A stretch of DNA of 64,000 bases from Marisa cornuarietis (taxonomy: Eukaryota; Mollusca; Gastropoda; Architaenioglossa; Ampullariidae), in the NCBI GenBank assembly GCA_004794655.1, contig SMMW01000046.1:9783501-9847500 (forward strand), read 5' to 3'. The position numbers and the translations under genes were made by a program. Positions 45,611 to 58,280 of this stretch are shown in pieces (position 1 is the first letter of the stretch; the number at the start of each line of letters is the position of its first letter). The notes below the pieces were generated by a model that saw only the letters and a list, made by a program, of their open reading frames with translations, ran no database searches and was not told the DNA's origin.

Positions 45611-47282
45611 CTGCGCGCGCACAGGAGAGTGATAGAGAGTACGGTAATGGGTATGGTTACGTAATAATGGGTGTCATCTTAGGCAGATGATATGAAAATG
45701 GAGTGACACACTGCTGTCAATATTACGTTGTTTGTTCTAACAGTAGTGGACAACTAGCCACTGGTGTCTTTTGAGATCGGCGAAGCTATAAGCGTACTAA
45801 TAGACTATAGCCTCTTGCATTCAAATGGCCAACAGACAGATCGCGTGTATGTCTGTTTCCTGGAGACAACATTTTTGCTGGCTGTTTACAAAGGTGGGGG
45901 ATAGAGGAGGGACGTAAAGAACAACACAAGCCTGGGGGTGGGTGGGAGAAGCCGTTAATTATTCCTTCCATCATGGCGCCTGCTCTCTCTCTCTCCCCCC
46001 CCCCTTTCTGCCGTGACTGAACGCGTGGTTACCAGCAGGTCCTAAGGGAAAGTGGCCATGGTGTAAGGAGCTCCCTCTGTCACGTTGTAGGAGAGATAGT
46101 AAAGACAACGATCCAAGAAGCTGGGTAGACAATTCTGTTCAAGTACTACACGCTCCGCGTGCCCAGGCAGCGCATGTCGGCTTGCCTTCTCTCGCAGATC
46201 AGCCAACATGTCCCAATTGCCCTTTCCTTCTCCTGACAGAATAGAGCTAGAGACGTGGTGCGCGCTTGTGTGTGTAAGTGTGTGTGCGAGCACGTCAAAG
46301 TGTTTCTAAAAGAAAGAGAGAACGACAGAAGGAAGGACTGACGGAGATACAAAGCAGTGTGTCCTCTTGCATGCATATGCTCTCTACTGTTGACTAGTGA
46401 CCTTTATTTCCGCGGCTTCGTGTTGAACTGTGTTACAGTGCTTATTATTATTATTATTATTTCCTACAGTCAAGCAGTGTACTCGCTCATACGGGGATTC
46501 ACCGGTGTCCCCTTACAGTGAATGCCAAGGGATCAGCACGCGAGTGCTAACACGGGAATTATGAGAATTATGTCAATCACCCAGTATCCAAAACCCTAGA
46601 GCCCATTATCGAATAGGTTTAATTATATCCGACTCTATCACCCCGCTCCCATCTCTCTCTCTCTCTCTCAATTAACCTATAAATCAGTCTATCTACTCCA
46701 TCTCATAAAACTGCACACTCTGCTATGAATTGTGATCAGTTGTTACCTTGACATTTTCGAGACATTAACCACAGCTGGTAAGGGCACGTGCGGAGCGTGA
46801 GTCACTGTCTTATTTCTTTCTTTCGTGGAGCTCTCCCTTCACCTTTACTCTTCTCCTGAGCGGACACCTCGTGCGCCTGGCGACCCTCTGGGAACACCTA
46901 GCGAAGACTAAAGTGCTCGGCCAAGCTTAGCATCAGTGTGACGTATCTACTGGTTAATTGCTGGCTTACAAGAGACAGGAGGTGTTCAGTTGAGCATGAT
47001 ATAACCGGAAGTTAGCACTGTCACCTAAGGACTCAAGACTGTTGGCAAAACCTCTAACAGCACAACTGGAATACTGTGGGATTTAACCTGATTCGTTTTG
47101 CTGACCTAAAGAACAAAACTGAAATGGACTGCTGCTGTCAGATCAAGATGTTCATCTGATGATGTAAACTCCTGACCTTCCATTTTCTTCAGTACCTGGT
47201 AGGTCTGACTACAAGCTTGTCCCTGTAAGCCTGTCTGTTTGTGTGTGTGGGTGCTTGTTGAAAATGTAATTGTGAACAAATG
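45611..47282. other. Intergenic, nothing recognised
   Basis: Short (CT)n and C-runs at 45984-46007, an (ATT)n tract at 46443-46461 and (CT)n at 46652-46669. No coding-like frame. Confidence 0.5.
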
Positions 47283-47348
47283 TTGATTTTGTAAAGCGCA
47301 CGGAGGCACCCTATGACAAGGTTCATGTGGTATAAAAATAATTATTAT
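47283..47348 (+). repeat. Possible 3' end of an ATT-tailed repeat
   Basis: TTTGTAAAGCGCACGGAGGC, then GTGGTATAAAAATAATTATTAT: similar layout to the TATAGCGC/(ATT)n repeats but diverged. Confidence 0.35.
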
Positions 47349-47876
47349 GAAAAAAAATCAAGCTATTGCTTTTAGAAAAAAAGGAAAAATTACAATATAA
47401 ATACTCTTATTTTTTTATAGAAAAATAACATGATTTCGTGAAAGGTTTTGATATGGTGGAAATGTTTATTTTTTTTCGACGTTGTAACTGCTCGACAAAA
47501 ATTTGTCTTTCTTTATTATTTGTCGGTTCGGTTTGGCTGCTTAGCTTTTCGGGCTAACCTCTTGAGGCTCTGGGCTTTGAGTTTCGTGCATTTTCCTGGT
47601 GAGGAATCTGTAATAAGAATTTATGCAGCCCTGTGGTACTCGCATGGAGGCAGTTATTTCTCTCCTTCCGTCTCCAAAGAGAGTTTTAGTAGTAAATGAA
47701 GCAAAAAGTTTTGACTGTTGTGCCTCAGTTACACACAGCACGGGCCCTATGGCTGATAATTTCCACAGCCTTATCACAATGATGACCCCGATGACGTCAG
47801 GCAGGATTGCTGTGTGCTGCAGCCTCTTCTCTCCCACCCGGATCCTGAGTAAAACACCCGGATCCTCAGCAAAACC

Positions 47877-47975
47877 TGTCTCGGTCTCGCTGTACTTTCT
47901 CTGCATGTGGTATTTGTTTACAGAGTGGCTGCCTTACCGTGATAAAGCCTTAGTTGCTGGCACGGCGTAAAACAC
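47877..47975 (+). mobile_element. 5'-truncated SINE, family A, copy 2
   Basis: Body only: GCTGTACTTTCTCTGCATGTGG, GTTTACAGAGTGGCTGCCTT and GGCACGGCGTAAAACAC match the other family A copies, but the tRNA-like head is missing. Confidence 0.75.
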
Positions 47976-48504
47976 GTCTCTCCCTCCCCCTTCCTCAGCA
48001 AAACATGTCTGGTGCACAAGGTGACATTTCCGTTTCAAAGAGGGACTGATAAGGAAAAAGATCCAAAAGGAAGTCAAGAGGGGTCACAGCGTCTAGCCTG
48101 ACTGGACACAAGAAAGTATGAGGCGCCAAGAAGGGAATTCGCGCCATAAAGAACCCCATTGTGAGAAGAACCAATCAAATGCATGAAATTTGTTTGATAA
48201 AATAATTCAAAAACTTTACGTATCGATAGAGAACATAATTGCTTCTTTATAATAAATAAAATAATGCAAATGGCGAAATATTGATAGAGAATAGAATTAT
48301 GTTTTCAAAGTTGTAAGCCGCTACGCTGTTTTGATGACGCGAAAGATTTATATCAGTCGTTAATAACTTTGGTTGATAAAAAGTTGCGGGGGTTTGCGTG
48401 GGATGAAATCCTCCCTATGACGTCCCATACAAAAGCCCCCGTGAAGACGTCTTTTGCTTTGTCCTAGTCTGGCTAGCGATTGTGGTGATAAAGCTTGTCG
48501 CGTC

Positions 48505-49240
48505 CTACGCTGACGCCTGCGATCAATTGATACGTATCCTAGACTGATGCCTGTGAAGAAGTTTTTTTAATGCGTATTCTAGACTGACGCCTGTAAGAAC
48601 GTCTCTTGATGTGTATCCTACACTGACGCCTATGGTGACATCTCTTGATGTGTATCCTACACTGACATCTATGGTGACATCTCTTGATGTGTATCCTACA
48701 ATGACGCCTATGGTGACATCTCTTGATGTGTATCCTACACTGACGTCTATGGTGACATCTCTTGATGTGTATCCTACACTGACGCGTATGGTGACATCTC
48801 TTGATGTGTATCCTACACTGACGGCTATGGTGACTTCTCTTGATGTGTATCCTACACTGACGGCTATGGTGACATCTCTTGATGTGTATCCTACACTCAC
48901 GCCTGTGATAACATCTCTTGATGTGTATCCTACACTGACGCCTACGGTGATGTCTCTTTGTATCCTACACTGAGAGGCGGTCCGGTGGCGCAACGGTTAG
49001 CGCCTGTCACCAATACAGAGAAGGTTGGCTGTCCTGGGTTCAGTTCTCGTCTAGGGCACGCTGTTCTTTCTCTGCATGTGGCATCTGTTTACAGGGATGG
49101 CTGCCTTGCCTTGATATAGCCTTAGTTGCGTAAAACACCAATTTAAAAAAATCCTACACTGACGCCTACGTTGACGTCTGTTGATGTGTATCCTAGACTA
49201 ACGCCTGTACTGACGTCTCTGGTTTTTTCCGCCTGTGCCC
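48505..49240. repeat. 39-bp minisatellite, interrupted by a SINE
   Basis: About 12 copies to the left and two to the right of the SINE. The unit is GATGTGTATCCTACACTGAC plus GCCTATGGTGACATCTCTT. Copies at 48534-48600 are more diverged. As the unit is 13 codons, both strands stay open (plus: DVYPTLTPMVTSL repeats); these frames are artefacts of periodicity. Confidence 0.95.
48962..49162 (+). mobile_element. tRNA-derived SINE, family A, copy 3, inside the minisatellite
   Basis: Full-length insert 48974-49150 flanked by ATCCTACACTGA at 48962-48973 and 49151-49162. Head GCGGTCCGGTGGCGCAACGG (A box), B box GGGTTCAGTTCTC, body ATCTGTTTACAGGG, end GCGTAAAACACCAATTT plus A-run. It has the cleanest boundaries of the family and defines the element as about 177 bp. 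Confidence 0.92.
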
Positions 49241-50394
49241 TGCTTCACACAGCTGATGTACAGCCAACATGTCTGCACTCCCACCATCACCATTTTTCCC
49301 AAATCAGAAACAGCTGCATTCCAAAATGTCTCTTACATTCAGACATTAACCCCCCCCCTTTTTTCTCCCTATAAGGCACGGCACGTTCATTGGGGGGGGG
49401 AAGGGGGGAACAGCTGACCACCCCACCTACACGGAACTGATCACAGCGACTGCGCAAAGTCAGTCTCTCGCGCCGGCCACGGGACGCGATGGATCACGTG
49501 ACCTTAGTCACCAGGCTATTCGAAATTCCTGCGGACACCGTACACACCGTGTGTCTCGGTCATCTCCTGTCTCTGTCTCTCCGTGTCTGTCACGGCGTCA
49601 AGCATTCTGACATTTGACCTCGCCACATCGAGTCGGAGGACGATGGTCGATAACGGACATGACAACGTTCGAGAGACTCCATTTACGCTGGAGCCGAGAC
49701 AGTCGGGTCGTCGGAGCTTGGCGCTGATGTAGGCGGACCGCTGGGAACATGGAAAACCCACCAAATCGATAGCGTGGTGGACACGAGAATCCATGGCCAG
49801 ATGGCGATGGGAGGGAAGCTGGGAAGGGGTAAGTAGAGGGTGTGAGGGGATTATGTACAACTGTGCAAGAAATTGGGAGGACAGCTGCGTCGGGGCGGGG
49901 TAGCCCCCATGAAATATCCCCCTACTGAAGCAAGTGTTTTAGAATCGTATGCGATGACCTCGCCTACATCAGCCGAAATTTGTGATAATGAATCGAACGA
50001 GTGCTTGGTTTGTTCTCGAATAGCTGAATAATTCATTATAATTTATTACCGAAATTTTTCTACACGCTTTAACTAGAGTATTTTTGATTGTATCATTAAA
50101 TGCGTTTTATGAATAATTTCGACAAAATACCAAAAAAACAACCCCAACTTAGCAATGTGAATTGTTGCTGTGCTGTGCTTTCATTAAGATTAATGGAGGC
50201 CTCTGTTGTATTATATTTGAGCATTGCTAGGCTCGTATTTATATTCAGCGGCAAGTTACAAGAGTAAAATTAACCCTGTTTTGGGTAGGAAACTAGCTGG
50301 TTAAGATACCCTGACAAGAAAACTGATTCATGAGTCACTGAGCAGGTGAAGTTACCTAACCAACCGGGTGGTATTGCACATGGGTTATTTATCA
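49241..50394. other. Intergenic, nothing recognised
   Basis: C- and G-runs at 49350-49358 and 49393-49409. A 114-codon minus frame at 49516-49860 has no recognisable feature. Confidence 0.5.
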
Positions 50395-50658
50395 GGGGCC
50401 AGTTGCACAAGACGTTTCTAATTTTAAACACTTTTAGGCCTTAAATCTATTTAGATAATCAGTTTTAAGTGCACACCACAAATTTAGAATTTTTTTAAAC
50501 TAAAACTGCTTTAAGATAAAGTTGCTTAAGTCTGACTTTCCGTCCTGTCAGTACAATTTTTTTGTATGTTCTTGTGAAATGCATCTAAATGGCAGAGAAG
50601 AGATTTTGCTTCTTTAGAACAGTTTTAAGGTTTAGAAACGTGTTGTGCAACCAGCGCC
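50395..50658. mobile_element. 264-bp MITE with ~25-bp terminal inverted repeats
   Basis: The left end GGGGCCAGTTGCACAAGACG, then TTTCTAA, and the right end, reverse-complemented, GGCGCTGGTTGCACAACACG, then TTTCTAA. Interior is AT-rich and itself partly palindromic (TTTTAA motifs). Target duplication could not be defined, so the superfamily is open. Confidence 0.7.
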
Positions 50659-51614
50659 AGAGCATGAAGCGAAAATCCTAAAATTAAAACTAGGCTTGTA
50701 AGAACAAACCTTGAAAAAAGCAAACAAGAAGCTGCGGAAAGTCGAATTTATTCATTCTGAACAAATGATGTTCCTCGAGCTATTATTTAAGTGTATCATC
50801 ATTCAATAACAAAATGACCAACGGGTAAAAAAATGAAAGGACGCCATGTCTACTGCTATATTCAATTTCATTTCTACTAGCGTCTGCTGCTCTCATACTA
50901 TGAGTTCAATAAAAGTCGTATGAACCAGTCAGCTCCATACCATTATATTTGTCCCCAACTTATTTGTTAGGTCTCGGAAAAAGTCTATGCTCGCTTCTGT
51001 TGAGCCACTTCCATCACTATTTCAGTCATATTTGACCTATTTAATGTTATCGGAAGGGGATGCCTCTGAGAAAATCTAGGCTGGTAAAACATTTAGGGTA
51101 GGCTTACCCTTAGTCCACGAATAGTTAGCCCCTATATGCCGGTAGCCAAAATTAGTGAATGCTAAGCCCGCACACCAGGGTAGTCGCAGTGATGGTGCTG
51201 TAGTACGTACGGTATAGAACAACACAACAAACAAACAAGTCCATGAGTTGTTAAGTTGCTGCGCGTGCGCTCGAACGCGCCTGTCTGCCTCTGCGTTCGT
51301 TACCGTCAGTCCTGCATACATCCGTGCCTGACGAGACAATTAGTTTAAAACGAACCTCGCTTGTAACTAGCAGTCCATGTTATTGCATGTGTACTCCCTC
51401 GTCAAACGCCATTGTATCCGCAGACATTCTTCAGAGTTCAGACAGAAAGACTCCAAACCGCATTGAATTTCGTCTTGTCTGGATTTAACTGTACCTGCGG
51501 CGTCCCAAGCAGATGTATATACTTAATGTACTCGGTTTTCTTGTTTCTGCTATGCGCTAGAAATAGCACAAACATTACCCAGTGAAGATCGAACGTGGCA
51601 TTTCAAATATTGCC
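50659..51614. other. Intergenic, nothing recognised
   Basis: AT-rich. The minus frame at 51076-51339 is unsupported. Confidence 0.5.
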
Positions 51615-51790
51615 CAGGCGGCCCAGCAAGGCACCGGACTAATGTAAAGACCAGATTAGTGCTCTAAAGACATTATATCTGAGTTTGAATCGACAACATC
51701 GATTTCTATCAATACGTGGGGAGACTGGCTTAATGCCTCGCACATTAAATTTTGAGGATGGGGGTAAAGGGTGGGGACAGAGAGAGAGGT
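51615..51790 (+). mobile_element. Possible tRNA-derived SINE
   Basis: GGCGGCCCAGCAAGGCACCG resembles an A-box region and GAGTTTGAATCGAC a B box 70-80 bases on. Only one copy was seen and ends are undefined. Confidence 0.4.
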
Positions 51791-52626
51791 AGCCTGATTG
51801 ATTTATCGAATAGCAAACAAAGCACGTAGTACCATTCAGACGTCACAAACACAAACCTCCATCATTCCATGACAAGAACACGTGACAGGAGATGTAGTGA
51901 CTTCTTTACTCGCCTGGTTCGTCAGACAGGACGTTACAGGTAAATGGTGCGACAGTCGTTACACAAGATACGTCTGTGTCATGCATGAGTACATGTATAC
52001 AGGCTCATATGATGATGTATTACCAGATTTTACACATAAACACATTCTCTCTCTCTCTCTCACTCACACACACACACACACACACAAACAAGCGCCCGTA
52101 CGTCTCCCTCTCGCTTCTACACAAAGTTAATGACTTACAAGCGTTGAGACTGCAAGATCATTCAGTCCTACTTGAAACAAAAGGTACAGAACAATGTAAC
52201 GAAGGGTAGCATCTGCTAGACTTATAAAGCAAATATCAAATACACGAAATTAATAAACCATGGTGACCCACGATCGGACCCTGCTCACCAAGGCCGTGGA
52301 GCGGTAATGGCACGTGAAACCACTCCCAGACGCTGACTTTGTGCAGAGTTTTTTTGTTGTTTTTTTTTTAACGAATGGCATGTCTGCTGCTTTGCTCGTG
52401 CCACAAGGGCGGAACGCAACGCCTGTCTGTCTCGTATGCCGTTCTCCCCACCCTGAGCTGCCCTGACTGTTTAGAACACTAAAAAAAAGGCTGTCTGACC
52501 TTTTCAGACAATCACTGTAGACATATTTACAACAAAAAAAGAACAAATTTGACTTGATAGGGTCGACAGTTCACCGTCCATTCAATGTATGCTGAGCTAG
52601 ACACAAAATGCAAAGCAGGGGGTAGG

Positions 52627-52804
52627 GTGAATTGGTGTTTTACGCTGAACCAGTAACCAAGGCTATATCAGGGCGACAGCTAGCCCTGTAAACAGATGCC
52701 ACGTGCAGAGAAAGAACAGCGTGCCCGAGACGAGATCTGAACCCAGGAAAGCCAGCCCTCACTGTATTGGTGACAGGCGCAGCTGTTGGGCCACCGGACC
52801 GCGC
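52627..52804 (-). mobile_element. tRNA-derived SINE, family A, copy 4
   Basis: Minus strand: GGTCCGGTGGCCCAACAGCT (diverged A box), GGGTTCAGATCTCGTC (B box), ATCTGTTTACAGGG, ending GCGTAAAACACCAATTC. No clear target duplication. Confidence 0.85.
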
Positions 52805-55800
52805 CTGGCGCAGCAAAGGGGGAGGGAGTTATCGACATCTGTTTCGCCAGTTGATGCCCTAACACCATACACTCACCCCACACCCTATGTCATTTTCTTA
52901 AGCATCGAAAAGTACTTGCTTCTGCGCATGTTAGTTGATGTTAACTTCTGTCAGGATTCAAAACTAGCCTTCACAATTGTTGAATGGGCATTCCGCTGCA
53001 GCCCAGGGAAGTCAAATTTGTGCCAACGAGAAAAAGAAAAGGAAAAAAACTGTAAATATAACGCACATAACACAAACTGAACACCTCAACTCTCTTGTAA
53101 AAAAAAGTTCAGGAAGCGTTCTGCTCTCTATCAACAGTATTTATATGCATCATTGTTGTTATCATTTAAAACCATAAAACTGAAAGTTTGTACGTTTTCT
53201 GCAAGAATTGTGCGTGTCTTAGCAGCTGGCTGGAACACAGGCGCTCAGTACCTGTCAATCAGTTCATGGGAACTGGCATCCCATAGTTATTTTAATCTAA
53301 GCACTCAAGAGTTAAATGCTGTTTACACCGGCAAAAAATCGACGAATGTTTAACCGAGTTATGTAAAGTTTTTATTTAGCCATCGTGTATACAATTTTCC
53401 AAACTAGCGCAAGTGTTCATTGACATTTCTCTAGTTAAGAACAGTCTAAAGACAAAAATTAATTGACAGACTAACTTTGCAAGCTGGTGATCTCGTGCAC
53501 ATTGTCTCGTTCTCAATTTAGGGTGATTGACACATCGGAGTGAAAAAGTGGAGCTTACTTATTTAAACAGCCTGCACCATCTTCACAGAGAACGTCTTCG
53601 GTCGGTCCAGTTTCAGGAAGATCCAACTTACAGGTAAATTGAAAAGACAGAAGTAATCTATGTCTTGTAAATTATATTCACTAATCATAAGAGGACACGC
53701 TATCAATCATTTGCTTCAGTTATCACCTGTCGTATTCTAAACTTCACTGTTTTCAAAAATAATAGATCGTAGGGAAAGGGGGAAAATAATCGTCTCTTAA
53801 CGTTCACTGATGTGCCTGTGTGCGTGTGTTTGAAAACTTTAACGGTTGAGGCAACTCTTAAACGAGGTCTTATGATTCTAGAGAGGACAGCGCCCGTTTA
53901 AAAGCGATATCGTTCTACAGTATTACAATTTTCTATCACTATATGTAGAATGTTTGTGCTGTAGTGCTGTATTGTCTGCTCAGGTAATATTTATAATTAT
54001 TACCAGGAAACGATTACAACTTGATTATGCTTGCATACCATCAAGTCTAGTATGTACTAAAATACAGAAAAGGCAAAAAAAACAACCACACCCTATTTTA
54101 GCACAGCCCATCCTCCATAGCTAAACAAACGCAAACGAAAAAATATCAAAGAATGTGGACTTTCTCAAACTTGATAATGTCAGACCTATTTTCATACCTG
54201 ACACGTGCCCTTTTCGATGACCATAACGAGTGCAAACGAATGAAACATTTCCTTTTTTTCAAACTTCATAATCCTGCCGTATTTCTACAGGATTATCGCT
54301 CTAACTGCCTCTTCAATCACACATCGTTTTACCAGAGACAATACAGCATGAAGATCTTGGACAGTTTCTCTGTTGGACAGACCTCACAAAACGCATTTAT
54401 CTCGATATTCTGAGAAATTCGAACATGCGAGAAAAAAAGGCGAAGAAATGTTGTACGATGTAAATATTTGGCTAAATGCTAAATACTCTTCCTCAGTTCA
54501 TGTCTTTAATGGCACAGTAATCATGAGAATACATTATGATTCATGCTTCGTCATCCTGACAATTCCATTTGCTGTCCATCAGCCAGTGATGCCCACTTCT
54601 TTCTGCGTCGCGGATCTGTGAGCCTCAAGTCAAACATGTAGTCCGGGCAGAGATCTCTATCTGATTATTTTCTTTAATAAATGAATCTGACACTTGCTTA
54701 GGAGCACATTTCACCATGTTACGCATCCAAAGCTTCGTGACCAATGAAAGGATGAAGTGTCCGAGAAACAACTCATCGCCACACTTTGCGTAAGTATATT
54801 TGCGGACATTTTAATGCACGTAGCAGTCATAGTCCCTCGAGCAAGTCAGCTCGGTAAGAGGTTCAAGCTGGATGAGAACAATGAGCTGATTTGGGTGAAA
54901 CAAGAGCATCCTTCAGCCAGTTAGAGTAACTAAATGGTCGAGATATAACTTACTGCTCCTGAATCTTGTCTAACAGAATGAAAGCTCTGTATGTCAAACG
55001 AGATATTTTGGACTATTTTTTTTTACCTAAATAAAACGTTTGCGCTTTTGTCAACCACGTGCACACGAGGTCTCTTCCACCGGAATATTGCTTTAAAGGC
55101 TAACTTCAAAAATACTTGCAGTCAGCAAACACGGTGCTCGGCGCAGACGGCCTCGTTGCTAAGCAGCGAGAGACCTCGTGACACTCGTGACAGAACAGAA
55201 AATTTAACCTTAAATGACTTCTTTAGCTGCTGCTGCTTCGCAAGCAGAAACGGGAGCTTTACCAGGCAGTCTCCGTGTGTTCTGGGGGCAAACAATGCAA
55301 GACAGATGGTTGGCGTAGAAATACCTAGATCAATACAAGTGTTTGCTCGCTAGGGAATGTGGAAGTACGCCATGTACAAAGTAGTAGTATGGAGAGACAC
55401 TGCTCTCGCTCAGGGACTGTTTATGGTGCGTTCAGTAAGCACGGTGTGGGATTGTGCAATATCGATACTCATACAGCAACATTGAATATATGTCAGGAAA
55501 TAGCTTGCTCCTGCTGTCACATAGCTTTACACCAGTGCGCAGAATTACTTGTGTACCTGTGTGTGTGTGTGTGTGTGATTGTGCGCGCGCGCATAAGATG
55601 CATGTCTAGCAAGGGTGAATGACTGAGAAGACCAAAATAGAGTCAATAGGATGCGAGAAATTATAGACAAGATCATCTAGCATTTTTAACCACGGCGTCG
55701 GAAAAAAATAGGCGAAAAATAAGGAAAACAAAGCAAAACGGTAAAGCAAGCCAATGTTCAAACAAGGCATTAACACCTTGGCACGAGAGAAGCCGGCTTT

Positions 55801-55964
55801 AAAGAAAACGATTTGAAAAGCACAGAAAACTCAACCCTGGTTTTCATCGCAACTTGTCTAACGTTGGTCTGTTCGCCATCTCGGAGAAGCATAACAGTGC
55901 GTAGGTTGCTGGGAAAGTGGGGAATAACTTTCTAGGTGGTGTAAGCACAATAGGACTGCTGTGA
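52805..55964. other. Intergenic, nothing recognised
   Basis: AT-rich. Frames of 60-125 codons are scattered without conserved features. A TG/CG-rich tract lies at 55558-55592. Confidence 0.5.
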
Positions 55965-56342
55965 GACAAGACCAATGACTATGTAAGGAGCACGGTCACC
56001 TCCCTTGTATCTGACCTGGCCAACATCACAGAGTGGGGTAACCGCACCTGCCCAGCACCTGTATGCGGATGTTCAGCTAAAGAACTCTGGCAAAACTGCA
56101 GCATCCCTCCAGCTTCCCTCCCCCTGATGATCATTAGAGGTCCAAGAGATGAAGCTGAGTGGCTGACTGCTGAAATATGCGATCGTCAGTTGAGTGGGAA
56201 TGTTGGACACTTTTACCCAGGTGGCGTGAACACTGGAGTGCCGCACAAATAGGAGCTCATTAAGGACGAATATGCGATTCCAAAATCAGAGAGAAGTCTG
56301 GGGAGGCTTTTCCCATTTGCAAAGGAGAAACCAGGACAGTAT
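55965..56342 (+). pseudogene. Unidentified decayed coding-like frame
   Basis: One frame is open for 95 codons (no ATG at its start), meets TAG at 56250-56252 and continues open for about 33 codons. Translation looks protein-like: RSTVTSLVSDLANITEWGN, then SLPLMIIRGPRDEAEWLTAE, and after the stop SERSLGRLFPFAKEKPGQYE. The segment SDLANITEWG resembles a stretch near the RT active site region of some LINEs, but the rest does not, so I do not assign a family. It may be an exon, a captured gene piece or an old transposon. Confidence 0.3.
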
Positions 56343-56415
56343 GAGAACGCTTAGAGATTTGTTTCGTTTGTAGCAACACTGTCAGAGATATAATAATAAT
56401 TTTTTATGTAGCACA

Positions 56416-56617
56416 TCATCCCAAAGGGGGCGATTGGTGTTTTACGCCGAGCCAGCTACTAAGGCTACATCGCGGCAAAGCAGCCAGCCCTGTAAACAGA
56501 TGCCACATGCAGAGAAAGCACAGCATTCCCGAGATGAGATCTGAACCCAGGACAGCCAATCCTCACAAAATTGGTGACAGTCGCTAACCGTTGCGCCACC
56601 AAACCGCCTCATCCCAA
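56416..56617 (-). mobile_element. tRNA-derived SINE, family A, copy 5
   Basis: Insert 56425-56608 flanked by TCATCCCAA at 56416-56424 and 56609-56617. Minus strand: GCGGTTTGGTGGCGCAACGG, GGGTTCAGATCTCATC, ATCTGTTTACAGGG, GGCGTAAAACACCAATC. It sits just after an (ATA)n-like stretch at 56391-56403. Confidence 0.9.
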
Positions 56618-58280
56618 GGCTCTACGTACTTTAAAAGTAGAAAAAGTAACATACAGTACTGGTTAGGAAAAGATTATCTAGCTTTAGAAACGAGTGTGAA
56701 ACGTATGATATAATCTTTTTATGAGAAGACAAGGACGTGGAACTAAAACGTCTTCTGATGCATTCCTTCTTAGAACGTAATGTCTCTGTTCTCCCTCCCC
56801 CACCATTATTGCTGGTTGTAGGAGTGTGTGGATAGAAAAGCCAAGGTGGATGAAATTCAAAGTTGAAAGGTCCAAAGGTTTAAAATCCTCCTTGTCTCTC
56901 ACGCACGCACGCACGCACGCGAGCACATGCACAGAAATGAAGCTAGCACACTTGCAGAAACTCAAAGTACTATTTAGCAAATTGTTAATCAAATTGTTTT
57001 AAATGCCAGAAGCTTTTGGTCGAGACCGTCTACCATTATTCATTTTTTTCACTGCGCTGTCCCTCCACGTGGTCTATGACACATAAAGATCCTTACACAC
57101 AGAAGCCCTTTCGTTTATCGTAAAAATACTGACATCCCTGTCGTACAAATAAATAATTATTCGGGAGGTCCTCAAAAGCAGGCTGAGGCAATTTGGTGGA
57201 TTGCCTCGCCAAGTTTATACAAATAAATATTCGTCAAAAGAAACAGTTTCTCCTAATAAATCTGCCCTTTATAGCAAGAGGTAAATGATGTACAATGAAA
57301 GGCAGTAGTTATGAGGAAATATTCACATGATCTACACGTAAACCCAAGCATATAGCTGCTCTCTTGACATTAAATGTCTTCAACCTTCTCTCGCTCACAT
57401 CTCTCATACGTCTCAAAACTAAGGCATATACTTTACATGGGCACTTAAGAAAATTATGCATACTTCATGAATGTGACATGACACATAATACGCTCTGGGT
57501 CATTCCAAACCTTATTACATTATTCATGCACGAATTCGTATATATATATATATATCCTTCTCTCCAATGCAGCAATGACACATGAAGGCAACACAGCGGT
57601 CGGCTTATCTGAACAGCAACATGGTAGTAAAGAATTGTTTAATGCGATCAGCCAGAATAAGAGCATGAAAACTTTTCTTAGCAAGATTCGAATGCATTAA
57701 CACGAACGCTTTAAAACTGAAATGTGATTGCAAATTACTGGGAAATGTTATGAAAGAGTGAAAGTGAAGGAGACGGGGGATATGCAGTCCATCTTTCTAC
57801 ACAGCAGTTTTCTGGCATCTGCAGGTTGTGTATATGTAAAGATACTTGTTCACAAGTTCCTTAGTGGTTAACACGGTTACAAGAGGATTCCATTCACTGC
57901 AGAGTATAGTCTTCAAAAGTTCTCATTTCCAGTCCCTGTTGATGTAAACAGAATATTTTCATCTAAGTAACACATACACTTCGGACTTTTAGTACCAGCT
58001 ATTCTCTTCAGCCACATGATCTCAGTAACAAAACCCCATCTTTGTGATAACCCTGAATATTAGTCTTTTATATATATATATATATATAGTTACCGTAATT
58101 ATAAATGTAAAACGTTTCGTAAATGTTACCGCAGCATTTTTGGACACAACTACTGATTATACATTTTTTTTTTTAGGTCAGACACTTTTCTTCATGATCA
58201 TAAAATAAATGTTCAAGCCCTCAAAGAAAACATTGGTGTTTCCAAGGACGCTGTTTCACGTCCGCATCGTCCACAACTAG
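56618..58280. other. Intergenic, nothing recognised
   Basis: (ACGC)n at 56902-56920, (AT)n at 57540-57554 and 58070-58087. No coding-like frame. Confidence 0.5.

Noticed and set aside
48523..48993. Open frames of 156 (minus) and 120 (plus) codons with a 13-residue repeat
   Set aside because: Produced by the 39-bp minisatellite, whose period is a multiple of three; both strands are open and a SINE interrupts the array.
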